A DNA stretch of 64,000 nucleotides from contig CAWCVJ010000003.1 in assembly GCA_963799065.1 (NCBI GenBank), forward strand, positions 806,001 to 870,000, written 5' to 3'. A program made the position numbers and the translations under genes. This stretch comes from JAJPHW01 sp963799065 (GTDB lineage: Bacteria; Acidobacteriota; Terriglobia; Terriglobales; Acidobacteriaceae). Numbering within the stretch: the stretch's first letter is position 1; each line of letters opens with the position of its first letter. The notes beneath the pieces were generated by a model that saw nothing but the letters and a program-made list of their open reading frames with translations, was not told where the DNA came from and did no database searches. Below, piece after piece: positions 1-8,751 of this stretch.

Positions 1-61
1 ATAGACCGGGAAGACTGAAGTAAACTTCTCACCATTCCGCGATTAAAGAAAGGTTGTCCCC

Positions 62-1510
62 TTGGCCAAGAACGCTTCGCTTGCAGTCATCATGCTTCTC
101 GCATTGACAGGATTGTCGATGGCGCAGAAGCTACAAACACTCACCCATCAGCCGCCGGATGGAGTCGGTATAGGATTTCTGCTCACCGACGGCGCCGTTA
201 TGTTTCAGGGCAATGCTGAGTCCGACTGGTGGAAGCTCACTCCTGACGAAAATGGAAGCTACTTAAATGGTACTTGGAAGCAACTGGCGAGTTTCCCCTC
301 CGGTTACGTGCCCGACGCGTTCGCTTCCGCAGTTTTACCGGATGGCCGGCTGATGGTTTCTGGAGGCGAATACAACAACGGAAATTTTGCGCTGGTCCCC
401 CAAAGCGAAATCTACGATCCTGCCAAGAATACCTGGACCTACATCGCACCGCCCAAAGGATGGTATGACATTGGAGATTCTCCGTCGGTTGTTTTGCCGA
501 ACGGCCAGTTTCTATTGGGTCGTAAGACCAACAAGAATGTCGCTCTGCTCGACGCGAAGACTCTGACTTGGACTGCCGGAACCTTGCCGGGCAAGAACGA
601 TTTCAATGCGGAAGAAGGTTGGACGTTGATGCCGGATGGCACGGTTCTGACGTATGACGTGAAGGACGCGCCTCAGGCCGAGCGACTGATTCCCTCCAAG
701 CGGGAATGGATTTCGGCGGGCAGCACGATCGTCGACCTGCACTCGCCGCCGGCGGAAGGCTGCCTCAAGTATGGCAACAACAATCAGTACACGTACTGCC
801 CTCCCGGTGAGGTCGGTCCTGGAATCCTACGTCCCGACGGAACCGTATTTGCGACGGGCTCTTACACTTCGACGGGGGGAGCGGGGCATACCGCGATTTA
901 CACCCCCGGCGCGTCGCTGTTGGATACCGGAACGTGGACGGTGGGGCCTGACTTTCCGTCGGGCGACAACGCCGGAGATTCTTTCGCGGCCTTGTTGACC
1001 AACGGCAACGTGCTCGTCCTGGGTAACTCCGGCACACTATGGGAGTTCGATGGAACCAAACTGAATCAAGGTCCGGTCGCCTATGGCAGTTTGATCGTGC
1101 TGCCGACCGGCGAAGTATTTGTTGGCAGCCAGCCGGCGCAGCTCTACACGTCGAGCGGGACCTACCAGCAGAGTTGGGCACCGACCATCACCAACTCACC
1201 CACGGCGGTCACACCGGGATCGACCTACAAGATCTCCGGCACGCAGTTCAACGGTTTATCCCAGGCCGCAGCGTTTGGGGATGAGTATCAGACCGCGACC
1301 AACTATCCGCTGGTGAGAATCACGAACACTGCCACGGGGCATGTGTTCTATGCTAAAACCCACGATCACAGCACCATGGGTGTGGCTACCGGCTCGAAGC
1401 CGGTCTATACCTACTTCGACGTACCCGCTTCGATCGAGACCGGTGCCAGTACGCTGGAAGTCGTGGCCAACGGTATTCCGTCGGTCGCGGTGAATGTAAT
1501 GGTGAATTAG
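62..1510 (+). CDS. Secreted kelch-repeat (galactose-oxidase-like) protein
   Basis: This is a 482-residue exported protein. Residues 1-21 form a signal peptide ending in SMAQ. Kelch-like blades follow to about residue 370 (for example VLPDGRLMVSGGEYN and LRPDGTVFATGSY). The C-terminal ~110 residues look like the Ig-like domain found after kelch propellers in galactose-oxidase-like proteins. The start is TTG: an in-frame stop lies at 44-46, no in-frame ATG precedes it, and AAAGG at 49-53 gives 8-base spacing. The next in-frame ATG (residue 11) would truncate the signal peptide. The substrate is unknown and I did not identify the copper ligands of true galactose oxidase, so enzymatic activity is not claimed. 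A terminator follows directly. Confidence 0.8.
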   Translation: MAKNASLAVIMLLALTGLSMAQKLQTLTHQPPDGVGIGFLLTDGAVMFQGNAESDWWKLTPDENGSYLNGTWKQLASFPSGYVPDAFASAVLPDGRLMVSGGEYNNGNFALVPQSEIYDPAKNTWTYIAPPKGWYDIGDSPSVVLPNGQFLLGRKTNKNVALLDAKTLTWTAGTLPGKNDFNAEEGWTLMPDGTVLTYDVKDAPQAERLIPSKREWISAGSTIVDLHSPPAEGCLKYGNNNQYTYCPPGEVGPGILRPDGTVFATGSYTSTGGAGHTAIYTPGASLLDTGTWTVGPDFPSGDNAGDSFAALLTNGNVLVLGNSGTLWEFDGTKLNQGPVAYGSLIVLPTGEVFVGSQPAQLYTSSGTYQQSWAPTITNSPTAVTPGSTYKISGTQFNGLSQAAAFGDEYQTATNYPLVRITNTATGHVFYAKTHDHSTMGVATGSKPVYTYFDVPASIETGASTLEVVANGIPSVAVNVMVN

Positions 1511-1537
1511 AGATCTGCGAACTGGATCGAAAACACT

Positions 1538-1570
1538 GAGGCTCCCGGATTTCGGGAGCCTCTTTTATTT
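1538..1570 (+). terminator. Rho-independent terminator after kelch gene
   Basis: Perfect 10-bp stem GAGGCTCCCG/CGGGAGCCTC (1538-1547 and 1553-1562) with a 5-base loop, followed by TTTTATTT. It ends the kelch transcript and lies between two convergent genes. Confidence 0.92.
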
Positions 1571-1593
1571 CTCCGCGACTTTTGTTGCCGGTT

Positions 1594-2214
1594 CTACTTG
1601 TGGTGCGTCTGGGACATCTCGAAGCGCTTGTTGATTTCTTCCCAATTTACTACGCCCCACCAAGCCTGCAAGTACTCCGGACGACGGTTGTTGTATTTCA
1701 AATAGTAGGCGTGTTCCCAAACGTCGTTGCCCAGAATCGGAAACAGGCCCTGAGTGACAGGATTGTCTTGATTGGGGGTGCTGACGATTTGCAGTTCGGC
1801 GCCCCTGGCCGCCAGCCAGACCCATCCGCTGCCGAATTGTTTGACCCCAGCTTCGTTGAATTTGGTTTGAAAATCTTTGAAGTTGCCAAAGGCTTTGGTG
1901 ATGGCGTCAGCGATTGGCCCACTGGGATCGCCGCCGCCCTGCGGCTTCATGATCTTCCAGAACATGGTGTGGTTGACGTGTCCGCCGCCGTTATTGCGCA
2001 CCGCGGCGCGGATGTCTTCGGGGATGGAATTCAGTTCCCGGACGAGTTCGATCGGCTGCTTGGATTGCAGTTCAGGATGCTTCTCCAGCGCAGCATTGAG
2101 ATTCTTCACGTAAGCCGCGTGGTGCATGTCGTGATGCAGTTTCATGGTCGCCGCGTCGATCACGGGCTCGAGCGCAGCGTAGTCGTAAGGTAAAGGTGGC
2201 AGTTCGTACGCCAT
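1594..2214 (-). CDS. sodA: Superoxide dismutase, Mn-type (Fe/Mn family)
   Basis: Converts superoxide to hydrogen peroxide and oxygen. The 206-residue product has the usual family length. The reading frame extends 47 codons further upstream, but the family N-terminus MAYELPPLPYDYAALEP and a GGAGG site about 11 bases upstream fix the start at 2214. Predicted metal ligands are H27, H82 (GGGHVNH), D164 and H168 (NDVWEHAYYL). Gly77 and Gln149 (PNQDNP) match the Mn-type rather than the Fe-type pattern, which is inference from residue signature only. There is no signal peptide, so it is cytoplasmic. It is transcribed alone, convergent with the kelch gene. Confidence 0.96.
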   Translation of the reverse strand: MAYELPPLPYDYAALEPVIDAATMKLHHDMHHAAYVKNLNAALEKHPELQSKQPIELVRELNSIPEDIRAAVRNNGGGHVNHTMFWKIMKPQGGGDPSGPIADAITKAFGNFKDFQTKFNEAGVKQFGSGWVWLAARGAELQIVSTPNQDNPVTQGLFPILGNDVWEHAYYLKYNNRRPEYLQAWWGVVNWEEINKRFEMSQTHHK

Positions 2215-2388
2215 AAATTCAGTATTCCTCCGTCTGCTAAGGATGACAGAGAAAGGGCTGGTGATGCACGGCTCGCCGATAATTTTTTCAAGACTCGGCG
2301 GGAATATCCTCCAGTTCGTTGGAACTGCAAACCGATTCTGAATTGGCGCGTCCAAGAGCAGTCAGTCTGAAATTTATAAGGAGTCCTC

Positions 2389-3384
2389 ATGTTTGGCTTA
2401 AAGAGATGGCTGTTGCTCTGGCTGTGGTTTACGGGCCCAGCGACCTGTCTGCAACCCTTGATGGCCGCCAGCGATGGCAACGAAATGCAGGCGGTTGTTG
2501 GGCCCGCTCCTCAAATATTTGCTGCCGGGGTCATCTCCGGACCGGCGAACGATGGCTCGCCGACATTTTCTCCGGATGGCGACACGCTCTTCTTTACCCG
2601 GAGCACAGCGGCCTGGGGAATGATCCTTGAGTCGGACAAGGTTAATGGCCGGTGGACGAAGCCCCGACCTGCGCCCTTTTCCGGTGAGTGGTCTGACTCC
2701 TCGCCGGGACTGTCGCCTGACGGGTCCTTTCTGGTGTTTGTCTCTGTTCGGCCTGCCCCTGGTACCTCAGGGAGTGTTCGTCGCATCGCCAATCTTTGGC
2801 GCGTGGATCGCGTGGGATCCGGTTGGAGTGTACCCACACGCCTGCCCGACACGGTCAACATTGGTCCATCTATATGGAAGCCCACGATCGCGGACAACGG
2901 CAGCATCTATTTTGTCTCCATCGATGAAAAGGGCGGAAAGAGGTTGTTCTATTCCCAGTATGCTGACGCAGCTTATCGGCCAGCGCTACCGCTTCCATTT
3001 AGCGACGGGACGACGGCGGATGTCGATCCCGAGATCGCGCCCGACGGCTCGTTCATGGTTTTCTGCAGCTCGGGACGCCGGGCGGGGGACACGAAAGATC
3101 ATCTTTATATGGTCGTGAAAAAGGGCGACGGATGGGGGCCCGTGGTTCCGATCCGTTACGCGGGCGACGACAAAAATGGCCCTAGCACGGACGACGAACC
3201 GCACTTGGGACCCGATCATCGTACGCTTTATTTCAGCAGCGACCGGGCGGTTCCAGTCGATTTCCCGCGCTCACGCAAGCAGGCTCAAGAGGACCTCGAT
3301 CGTCTTGAAATGTGGGACAATAGCAATTCAAATGTTTGGTTCATGCCGATTTCGCCTTGGCTGAAGGGCCGCCAGGGCGACTGA
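2389..3384 (+). CDS. Exported PD40/TolB-like beta-propeller protein
   Basis: The 331-residue protein begins with a hydrophobic export signal (about residues 1-27). It then carries at least four PD40-type motifs: SPTFSPDGDTLFFTRS, SPGLSPDGSFLVFVS, DPEIAPDGSFMVFCSS and EPHLGPDHRTLYFSSDR. These are typical blades of periplasmic WD40-like propellers. The start is supported by AAGGAG five bases before the ATG. No catalytic domain is visible. A role in binding or protein interaction in the periplasm is inferred from the fold; the partner is unknown. Confidence 0.82.
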   Translation: MFGLKRWLLLWLWFTGPATCLQPLMAASDGNEMQAVVGPAPQIFAAGVISGPANDGSPTFSPDGDTLFFTRSTAAWGMILESDKVNGRWTKPRPAPFSGEWSDSSPGLSPDGSFLVFVSVRPAPGTSGSVRRIANLWRVDRVGSGWSVPTRLPDTVNIGPSIWKPTIADNGSIYFVSIDEKGGKRLFYSQYADAAYRPALPLPFSDGTTADVDPEIAPDGSFMVFCSSGRRAGDTKDHLYMVVKKGDGWGPVVPIRYAGDDKNGPSTDDEPHLGPDHRTLYFSSDRAVPVDFPRSRKQAQEDLDRLEMWDNSNSNVWFMPISPWLKGRQGD

Positions 3385-3503
3385 CCCCAACTTGGCGTGC
3401 GCAGTGTTGGCGGCAGTGGTGCAAGGGCTTGAGCGCCGCCCGATCTTTCTTGGAGAATGCTCATGACACGCATTTCCGTCCGGGGATCGAGACTCAAGAC
3501 TGA

Positions 3504-3869
3504 ATGACCAGAGATACGAGTGGGCACATAGGCAAGCATGACCCGGCGTACCGGAGAAGGTATGCCCGCTATCCCATCGACTTGCGGGTCGATGTTTCCG
3601 CCTTTCGCGGGGGTGGGACGGTTGCGTTTTGGGGGCGATCCACGGAGTTGGGCGAGGATGGGGTGGGCGCGACCATTACGCAGAAGCTGGTGCCGGGGGA
3701 GGTGGTGTCGCTCGAACTGGCGCTGCCCCATGAGGCCCTGCCCTTGAAGATTCGCGCCTTAGTACGGTATCAGGACGGCTTGCGGCACGGCTTCGAATTC
3801 CTCGGCCGCACCGATGAGCAGCGGGCGACTCTGAGCCGGGTCTGCCGGAACCTGGAAGCGATCCGGTAG
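3504..3869 (+). CDS. PilZ-domain protein (candidate c-di-GMP receptor)
   Basis: The 121-residue cytoplasmic protein consists of one PilZ-like domain. The RxxxR element appears as RRYARYPIDLRV (about residues 18-29). The second motif region reads STELGEDGVGATI, a variant of the usual D/N-x-S-x-x-G in which Glu-Asp replaces the Ser step. The C-terminal half fits PilZ beta-strands (VRYQDGLRHGFEFLG). The family binds cyclic di-GMP and acts as an effector of motility or exopolysaccharide control. Because the second motif is not canonical, ligand binding is uncertain. It is not in an obvious operon. Confidence 0.8.
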   Translation: MTRDTSGHIGKHDPAYRRRYARYPIDLRVDVSAFRGGGTVAFWGRSTELGEDGVGATITQKLVPGEVVSLELALPHEALPLKIRALVRYQDGLRHGFEFLGRTDEQRATLSRVCRNLEAIR

Positions 3870-4010
3870 GCTATGTCGTGGATTCGTCGTTGAATCCGCG
3901 CATCGCGGTTACGCTGATGGACGGCCATGGCTTTACTTCATTTATCATCTTTAAAGATAGAGACCGGATGCATCCAAGTTAGAATGACGCCGGTCGGGAG
4001 GCCATCATTG

Positions 4011-4622
4011 ATGAACGCACCACTTTCGAGAATCTCTTGGACATACGCTTGTACGCTGCTCATGTTGTTCGCGATGACGTTGGGGCGCGCGCACGCGGAC
4101 GAGGTGAATCCTGCGCTACGGCCGCCCAAGGGCGCACAGACAGCGGTCGTGGTCTTCGAGGATTTACAGTGCCCGCAATGCCGAAACACTTCGCCAATCG
4201 TGCGGGAGGCGGGGAAGACTTATAAAATTCCTATCGTGATTCACGACTTTCCGCTGCCCATGCATAGTTGGTCGTTCGATGCCGCGGTGACGGCTCACTA
4301 CTTCGACGCGCAGTCGAAAGAGATCGGCTATGCCTACCGCGACTACATCTTTGAACATCAGCCGGAAATCACCCCTGGCAATCTGCGCGGCTTCTCAGAC
4401 AAATTTGCCGCAGACCATAAGTTAGCTCTGCCCTTCGTGATCGATCCGCAGGGAAAGTTTACGGCAGAAGTGAATGCAGAAAAAGATTTGGGCAATCGTA
4501 TCGGCATTCACCAGACCCCCACGCTGTATGTGGTCAGCAACAAAGCTCAGGGCAAGCCGTACGTCGAGGTTACGGACCGCACTCAGCTCTATCAGATTAT
4601 CGACGCGATGAAGAAGCAGTAA
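4011..4622 (+). CDS. DsbA-like thiol:disulfide protein with CPQC motif
   Basis: The 203-residue exported thioredoxin-fold protein has a signal peptide (MNAPLSRISW... to AHA, about residues 1-29). The active-site sequence VVFEDLQCPQCRNTSP has the CxxC of DsbA/DsbG-like oxidoreductases, followed by a helical insertion and the cis-proline strand HQTPTLYVV. The reading frame extends 28 codons upstream, but GGGAGG at 3996-4001 and the signal peptide support 4011. It probably oxidises or isomerises cysteines of exported proteins; the direction of the reaction cannot be read from sequence. It is monocistronic, with a terminator just after it. Confidence 0.87.
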   Translation: MNAPLSRISWTYACTLLMLFAMTLGRAHADEVNPALRPPKGAQTAVVVFEDLQCPQCRNTSPIVREAGKTYKIPIVIHDFPLPMHSWSFDAAVTAHYFDAQSKEIGYAYRDYIFEHQPEITPGNLRGFSDKFAADHKLALPFVIDPQGKFTAEVNAEKDLGNRIGIHQTPTLYVVSNKAQGKPYVEVTDRTQLYQIIDAMKKQ

Positions 4623-4640
4623 AGCTTGCGTGATCTAGTC

Positions 4641-4695
4641 GGGCCTTTCGTATTCGCTGAGGGGGTCGAGCAAGAACACGAAAGGCCCTTTTGTT
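4641..4695 (+). terminator. Terminator after the DsbA-like gene
   Basis: Inverted repeat GGGCCTTTCGT (4641-4651) and ACGAAAGGCCC (4678-4688) is a perfect 11-bp stem with an unusually long 26-base loop, followed by TTTTGTT. Confidence 0.75.
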
Positions 4696-4927
4696 ACAGT
4701 GAGAAAGTTATAACCACAAATCCTCAAGTTCCTGCAAGAGAGATGTCTTTGTTACGAAATCCGAACAAGATTGCGATTTTTGTCTTGAATTTGGACACTC
4801 CTACCCTTCCCATTAGGGATAACTTTCCGACAGGTTTTAGACTTAAGGATCGCCGGGAGGTTGCTTTTCGCCCGGTTGATGTGAGCCTTCGGGAGCCTTT
4901 CCCCACCTACGGCCGGACATTCGGGAG
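4696..4927. other. Intergenic leader, no gene seen
   Basis: Together with the preceding terminator this makes a gap of about 305 bases. I see no convincing reading frame, since the nominal open frame runs through the terminator. It must hold the promoter of the deacetylase/GNAT pair, but I could not pick a confident -35/-10. Confidence 0.5.
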
Positions 4928-5866
4928 ATGATCGCATCCCGCGCCGACGGGTTGTTCCCCGGCGGAAAGCGCTTCGCTTTCACTATTTTCGACGATCCAG
5001 ACTCCCAAACATGGGAGGCGGGTCGCGAGGTCTATGCCCTACTGCGGGACCTCGGTTTCCGGACAACAAAAGGACTTTGGCCGATGGGCGCAATACGGAC
5101 GCCGAGCGACCACGGCCTGACCTGCGCCCATCCTGGCTACACCGAATGGATCCGCTCGCTGATCGATTTCGGATTCGAGGCGGGTTACCACAATGCAACC
5201 TCTCACACTTGTTTTCGGGCGGAGACGGAAAAAGGCCTGGAGCTATTCCGTTCCCAATTTGGCAGCTACCCTCGAACCATGGCCCATCACTACAATTGCG
5301 ACGAAAATTTGTATTGGGGCGAAGGGCGATTAAGCGGCTGGCAACGAACCGCTTATAACGTGCTGACGCGGTTCCAGAACCACAACAAATTCTTTGGACA
5401 CGTCGCCGGCCATCCTTATTACTGGGGCGATTTGTGTCGCGACCGGATCACGTACTGCCGTAGCTTTGTTTTCGGAGAGATCAATACGATCAAGGCCTGG
5501 CCCTTGTTTCCCTATCACGATCCCGAACGTCCGCTGGTGCGCTATTGGTATGTCTCCAGTGAAGGTTCCAACAAAGACCGCTTCTGTAAGACCGTCGCCG
5601 AAGCCAATCAAGAGCGGCTGGAAGAGGAAGGAGGGCTCTGCATTATGTACACCCACTTTGGCCACGGCTATTACGATGGCGTCCTGGACCAACGGTTCGT
5701 TTCCTTGATGGAAGGGTTGGCCAAACGACAGGGTTGGTACGTTCCCGTGGGAACTATGCTGGATTGGTTACGCGCGCGGCAAGGCGACATTATTCTCGCG
5801 CCGGAGCAACGCGTGCAGCTCGGCGCACGCTGGTTGCGCCATAAGATTTTCTACGGGGCGGCCTGA
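4928..5866 (+). CDS. Polysaccharide-deacetylase-like protein
   Basis: The 312-residue cytoplasmic protein has a NodB-type (beta/alpha)7-like layout. FAFTIFDDPDS near the N-terminus matches the TFDDG-type first metal motif, and TMAHHYNCDEN and MYTHFGHGYYD are candidate later motifs. It lacks a signal peptide and differs enough from classical NodB proteins that the substrate is uncertain. The only usable start is ATG 4928. A GGGAG tract directly abuts it, which is too close for a normal ribosome site, and an in-frame stop at 4877 blocks extension. Its stop overlaps the next gene (TGATG), so the two are translationally coupled. Similar pairs occur in exopolysaccharide loci; a role in cell-surface glycan modification is inferred. 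Confidence 0.75.
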   Translation: MIASRADGLFPGGKRFAFTIFDDPDSQTWEAGREVYALLRDLGFRTTKGLWPMGAIRTPSDHGLTCAHPGYTEWIRSLIDFGFEAGYHNATSHTCFRAETEKGLELFRSQFGSYPRTMAHHYNCDENLYWGEGRLSGWQRTAYNVLTRFQNHNKFFGHVAGHPYYWGDLCRDRITYCRSFVFGEINTIKAWPLFPYHDPERPLVRYWYVSSEGSNKDRFCKTVAEANQERLEEEGGLCIMYTHFGHGYYDGVLDQRFVSLMEGLAKRQGWYVPVGTMLDWLRARQGDIILAPEQRVQLGARWLRHKIFYGAA

Positions 5867-6921
5867 TGGGGTATCGTCTGATTGCCTACACGGGGGATTG
5901 GGAACCCGCGGTGAGGCGAGCCAACCTCCGCATGGAGAGATCGGGCGGGATGCCGTTTCTGTTACCTCCGCATGCAGTGCCCGCTCGAGATGCAGCGCCG
6001 CTTCGTTTGGAGCACTGGTTGGTGGCCGATGCCAGCGACGAAATCCGTGGCGGCTGCCTGCTGCAAACTTTGCCCGGCTGGGTGGACGGCAAAGAATCTG
6101 TGGTCGTGAATGTACAGAGTCCGCTCAGCGAAGGGTTGGTTGACCCGCGATACGTGGGGGTCGCCGCCTGGATGGTAAGAGAAATTGTGCGGCGCCACCC
6201 ATTGTCTTACTCGGTGGGGATGGGTGGAGAGCACATGCCGTACCCGCGCTTGTTGCGAGCATTGGGTTGGCGAGTCGAGCCTGTGCCTTTTTATTTCCGG
6301 GTGCTCGCGGGCCGTCGGTTTTTAGCGAACATGCAGCTCTTGCGACATCATCCCAAATTGGGATGGTTGGCGTCCGTCGGGGGACTGATACCGGTGATTC
6401 CGGATGCGGCATTTAATTTACTAAGCAATTGGCGAGCCCGTAACTCAACCCAGGAACCCTCGACCTTGCAACCTCCCCCAGAGTGGACCCGCCTTCGCTC
6501 CGGTTATGGATTCGCGATTGACCGAAATCCAATGGTCGTAGATCACCTGTATCCTCTCAGCGATCCCAGTTTTGTTCGCTTCCAATCGCCTGGAGGGAAC
6601 GGCGTGTTGCGGCTGAGTGCGCTGCGGCAGCATGCTTATTTCGGCGATCTGATGGTGGTGACACTGATCGAGGCCTTTTGTCAGCCCGGTGCCGCACCCG
6701 CCTTACTTCAAGCCGCGGTAAGCGAGTCTCGGGCCAGAGGCGCGGACCTTATGGTTACCAATCAAACCGCCCCAGAATTACGACAGGCTCTGGCATTGGG
6801 CGGCTGGTTCTCCTACCCGTCAAACTATATGTTGGCTCTGTCGCCCCTTTTGACGGCGCGTACAAGCGCTCAGCCTATTTATGTGAATCGTGGCGACGGT
6901 GATGGATTGGTCAATCTGTAA
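5866..6921 (+). CDS. GNAT/FemAB-like acyltransferase-fold protein, polysaccharide-associated
   Basis: The 351-residue protein appears to contain two GNAT-like halves (about residues 1-170 and 205-320). Weak acyltransferase features are seen in the MVREIVRRHPLSYSVGMGG and LLQAAVSESRARGADL regions. The C-terminus ends in YVNRGDGDGLVNL, a tail I associate with GNAT-like proteins of exopolysaccharide clusters. No signal peptide is present. It is coupled to the deacetylase-like gene by a one-base overlap, so the two likely modify the same glycan or its precursor. The acyl donor and acceptor cannot be deduced. Confidence 0.68.
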   Translation: MGYRLIAYTGDWEPAVRRANLRMERSGGMPFLLPPHAVPARDAAPLRLEHWLVADASDEIRGGCLLQTLPGWVDGKESVVVNVQSPLSEGLVDPRYVGVAAWMVREIVRRHPLSYSVGMGGEHMPYPRLLRALGWRVEPVPFYFRVLAGRRFLANMQLLRHHPKLGWLASVGGLIPVIPDAAFNLLSNWRARNSTQEPSTLQPPPEWTRLRSGYGFAIDRNPMVVDHLYPLSDPSFVRFQSPGGNGVLRLSALRQHAYFGDLMVVTLIEAFCQPGAAPALLQAAVSESRARGADLMVTNQTAPELRQALALGGWFSYPSNYMLALSPLLTARTSAQPIYVNRGDGDGLVNL

Positions 6922-7460
6922 CGTTGGAGCCGGAGTGTTATACGACGATTGGGATTGGCGGCGGTCTGGGGTTGAATCAAATCGCCACTTTTTCTCCGGC
7001 TGGCGCATCACAACTGTCAGGACGATGTCCAAAGTCTTCCAATTCGTGGCTTTAGGACTCCTGACGCTGGCTTGCTCGGCATCCAGCCAACCTGGTTTGT
7101 TCCGGTTAGGGATAGGGTCGCCTTCCACGCTGCGGTGTCACCACCCCGGTCAGCCGGAACGACTTCCGTTGCCGGATGGACACCATTGTTGCGGTGTGCG
7201 CCACCTTTTTCCGGCTCAGGTTACGATTCGGTTTGAAACATTTCGCGGACCCGGCATAGCTCTGCCGTGGGTGATAAGCGATTCGCCTTACCGAAACGAT
7301 GAAAGTCCTTTCGCGGCCGTTTTCGTAAATGCTTCCCCTCCCGGCGCAAGACCTCTTCGTATCTAATTCGCTCGAAACCGTTTGCCTCGCATTTGCTCCA
7401 TTTTCCCTTTTGAGGTCAATGGAGGCGCCTCTCCCTTTCGTTACGTTTTTAAGGAGGATT
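6922..7460. other. Long intergenic region, mostly unexplained
   Basis: About 540 bases separate the GNAT-like gene from the outer-membrane protein gene. The reading frame of the latter extends back to 7329, but its true start is 7461. A weak candidate small lipoprotein ORF (7025-7366) lies inside and is listed separately. I found no strong terminator, promoter or structured RNA by eye. Confidence 0.5.
7025..7366 (+). CDS. Possible small lipoprotein, uncertain ORF
   Basis: Translation from ATG 7025 begins MSKVFQFVALGLLTLACSAS, which looks like a lipoprotein signal with a lipobox-like LTLAC. The remaining ~90 residues are rich in Pro, His and Arg and do not look like a folded domain. The gene could be spurious, or it may have been damaged by a frameshift after the signal. 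A weak AGGA lies just upstream. The signal-like N-terminus is the only support. Confidence 0.25.
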   Translation: MSKVFQFVALGLLTLACSASSQPGLFRLGIGSPSTLRCHHPGQPERLPLPDGHHCCGVRHLFPAQVTIRFETFRGPGIALPWVISDSPYRNDESPFAAVFVNASPPGARPLRI

Positions 7461-8741
7461 ATGCGGTTGTTGGTTTCGAGCCTGTGCTTGTTTATCGTAG
7501 TCGGAGTGTGCGTCGGACAGGAGGTGCCGGCCGATGGAGGGCCGCCTGTGATGCAAATGAAAGCGGCATCGTTGATCGCACTTCTACAAACGCATGTGAC
7601 TTCCGGCACCGACGCCGAGCCTAACTCCACTCCGGTCGAGATGCTGATGACGGCGAACGGTTCATGGACGTTCATGTTTCATGGCGAGGCGTTCTTGAGC
7701 GATATTCAGCAGAGTGGGCCGCGCGGTGCGGATAAATTATTTTCGACCAATTGGTTTATGCCGATGGCGCAGCGCAGGTTTGGAAACGGAACGCTGACGC
7801 TGCGCACGATGCTGAGTCTTGAGCCGGCCACGGTTACGGATCGACGTTATCCGGAATTGTTCCAGCAGGGCGAAACTGCTTTCGGGCGGCCGATCGTGGA
7901 TGGCCAGCATCCGCATGATTTGTTTATGGAGTTGGCGGCGTTGTACGACTACAAGCTGGGTGAGAAGGCTTTGCTGTCGTTCTATGCTGCACCGGTGGGC
8001 GATCCTGCGCTGGGGCCGGTTGCGTATCCGCATAGGGTGTCGGCGTCGGAGGATCCGATTGCGCCGCTGGGGCATCATTTGGAGGACTCCACTCATATTG
8101 TCGACGAAGTCGTGACTGTCGGCGTTACCTACAGCAGGTTTCGGATTGAGGCTTCAGGCTTTCATGGGCGAGAGCCGGACGAGTTTCGCTGGAACATTGA
8201 CACCGGGAAAATCGACTCGTGGTCGACGCGGGTGACGGTGAATCCGGCGCAGAACTGGAGCGCGCAATACTCGATTGGGCAGCTAACGAGCCCTGAACAG
8301 TTGGCGCCTGCGGAAGATGTTCGGCGGATGACGGCTTCGCTGAGCTATAACCGGCCGATGCGCAAGGGGGATTGGGCGTCTTTGTTATTGTGGGGGCGAA
8401 ATCAAAGCTTGCAGGATGGCAATGTCGGCAACGGATATCTGCTGGAATCGACACTGCGATTTCTCGACCGCAATCATGCCTGGACTCGCATAGAGAATGT
8501 CGATCGGACGAATGAGCTTCTGTTGGGCGAGAACCCGCTCCCGCCGGGATTTGTCGAGCGTTACTTTACGCGAGTGCAGGTTTACACGGCGGGATATGAC
8601 CGCGATATCGGACACATCCCCCATCTCTCGACTGCGCTGGGCGGTCAGATTACGTGGTACGGCGTGCCGCCCAATCTGAGCCAGACGTACGGCGCGCATC
8701 CCGCAGGCGGCTTGTTATTCCTCCACTTGCATCTGCATTGA
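7461..8741 (+). CDS. Predicted outer-membrane beta-barrel protein, unknown function
   Basis: The 426-residue exported protein has a signal peptide MRLLVSSLCLFIVVGVCVGQ. AAGGAGG two bases before ATG 7461 and this signal fix the start well inside a longer open frame. The body alternates polar and aromatic residues as in barrel strands (RRFGNGTLTLRTMLSL, WSTRVTVNPAQNWSAQYSIG, YFTRVQVYTAGYDRDI). It carries a conserved-looking HPHDLFMELAALYDY segment and other His-rich stretches, including the C-terminal FLHLHLH. I recall similar proteins annotated only as hypothetical. A role in metal or solute handling is possible but not shown. No partner gene is adjacent. Confidence 0.72.
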   Translation: MRLLVSSLCLFIVVGVCVGQEVPADGGPPVMQMKAASLIALLQTHVTSGTDAEPNSTPVEMLMTANGSWTFMFHGEAFLSDIQQSGPRGADKLFSTNWFMPMAQRRFGNGTLTLRTMLSLEPATVTDRRYPELFQQGETAFGRPIVDGQHPHDLFMELAALYDYKLGEKALLSFYAAPVGDPALGPVAYPHRVSASEDPIAPLGHHLEDSTHIVDEVVTVGVTYSRFRIEASGFHGREPDEFRWNIDTGKIDSWSTRVTVNPAQNWSAQYSIGQLTSPEQLAPAEDVRRMTASLSYNRPMRKGDWASLLLWGRNQSLQDGNVGNGYLLESTLRFLDRNHAWTRIENVDRTNELLLGENPLPPGFVERYFTRVQVYTAGYDRDIGHIPHLSTALGGQITWYGVPPNLSQTYGAHPAGGLLFLHLHLH

Positions 8742-8751
8742 CGGCGCGCCG

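Noticed and set aside
1582..2193. 203-codon plus-strand frame over the dismutase
   Set aside because: Antisense to a clear superoxide dismutase.
4626..4931. 101-codon frame after the DsbA-like gene
   Set aside because: It runs through a terminator hairpin and has no signal, motif or ribosome site.
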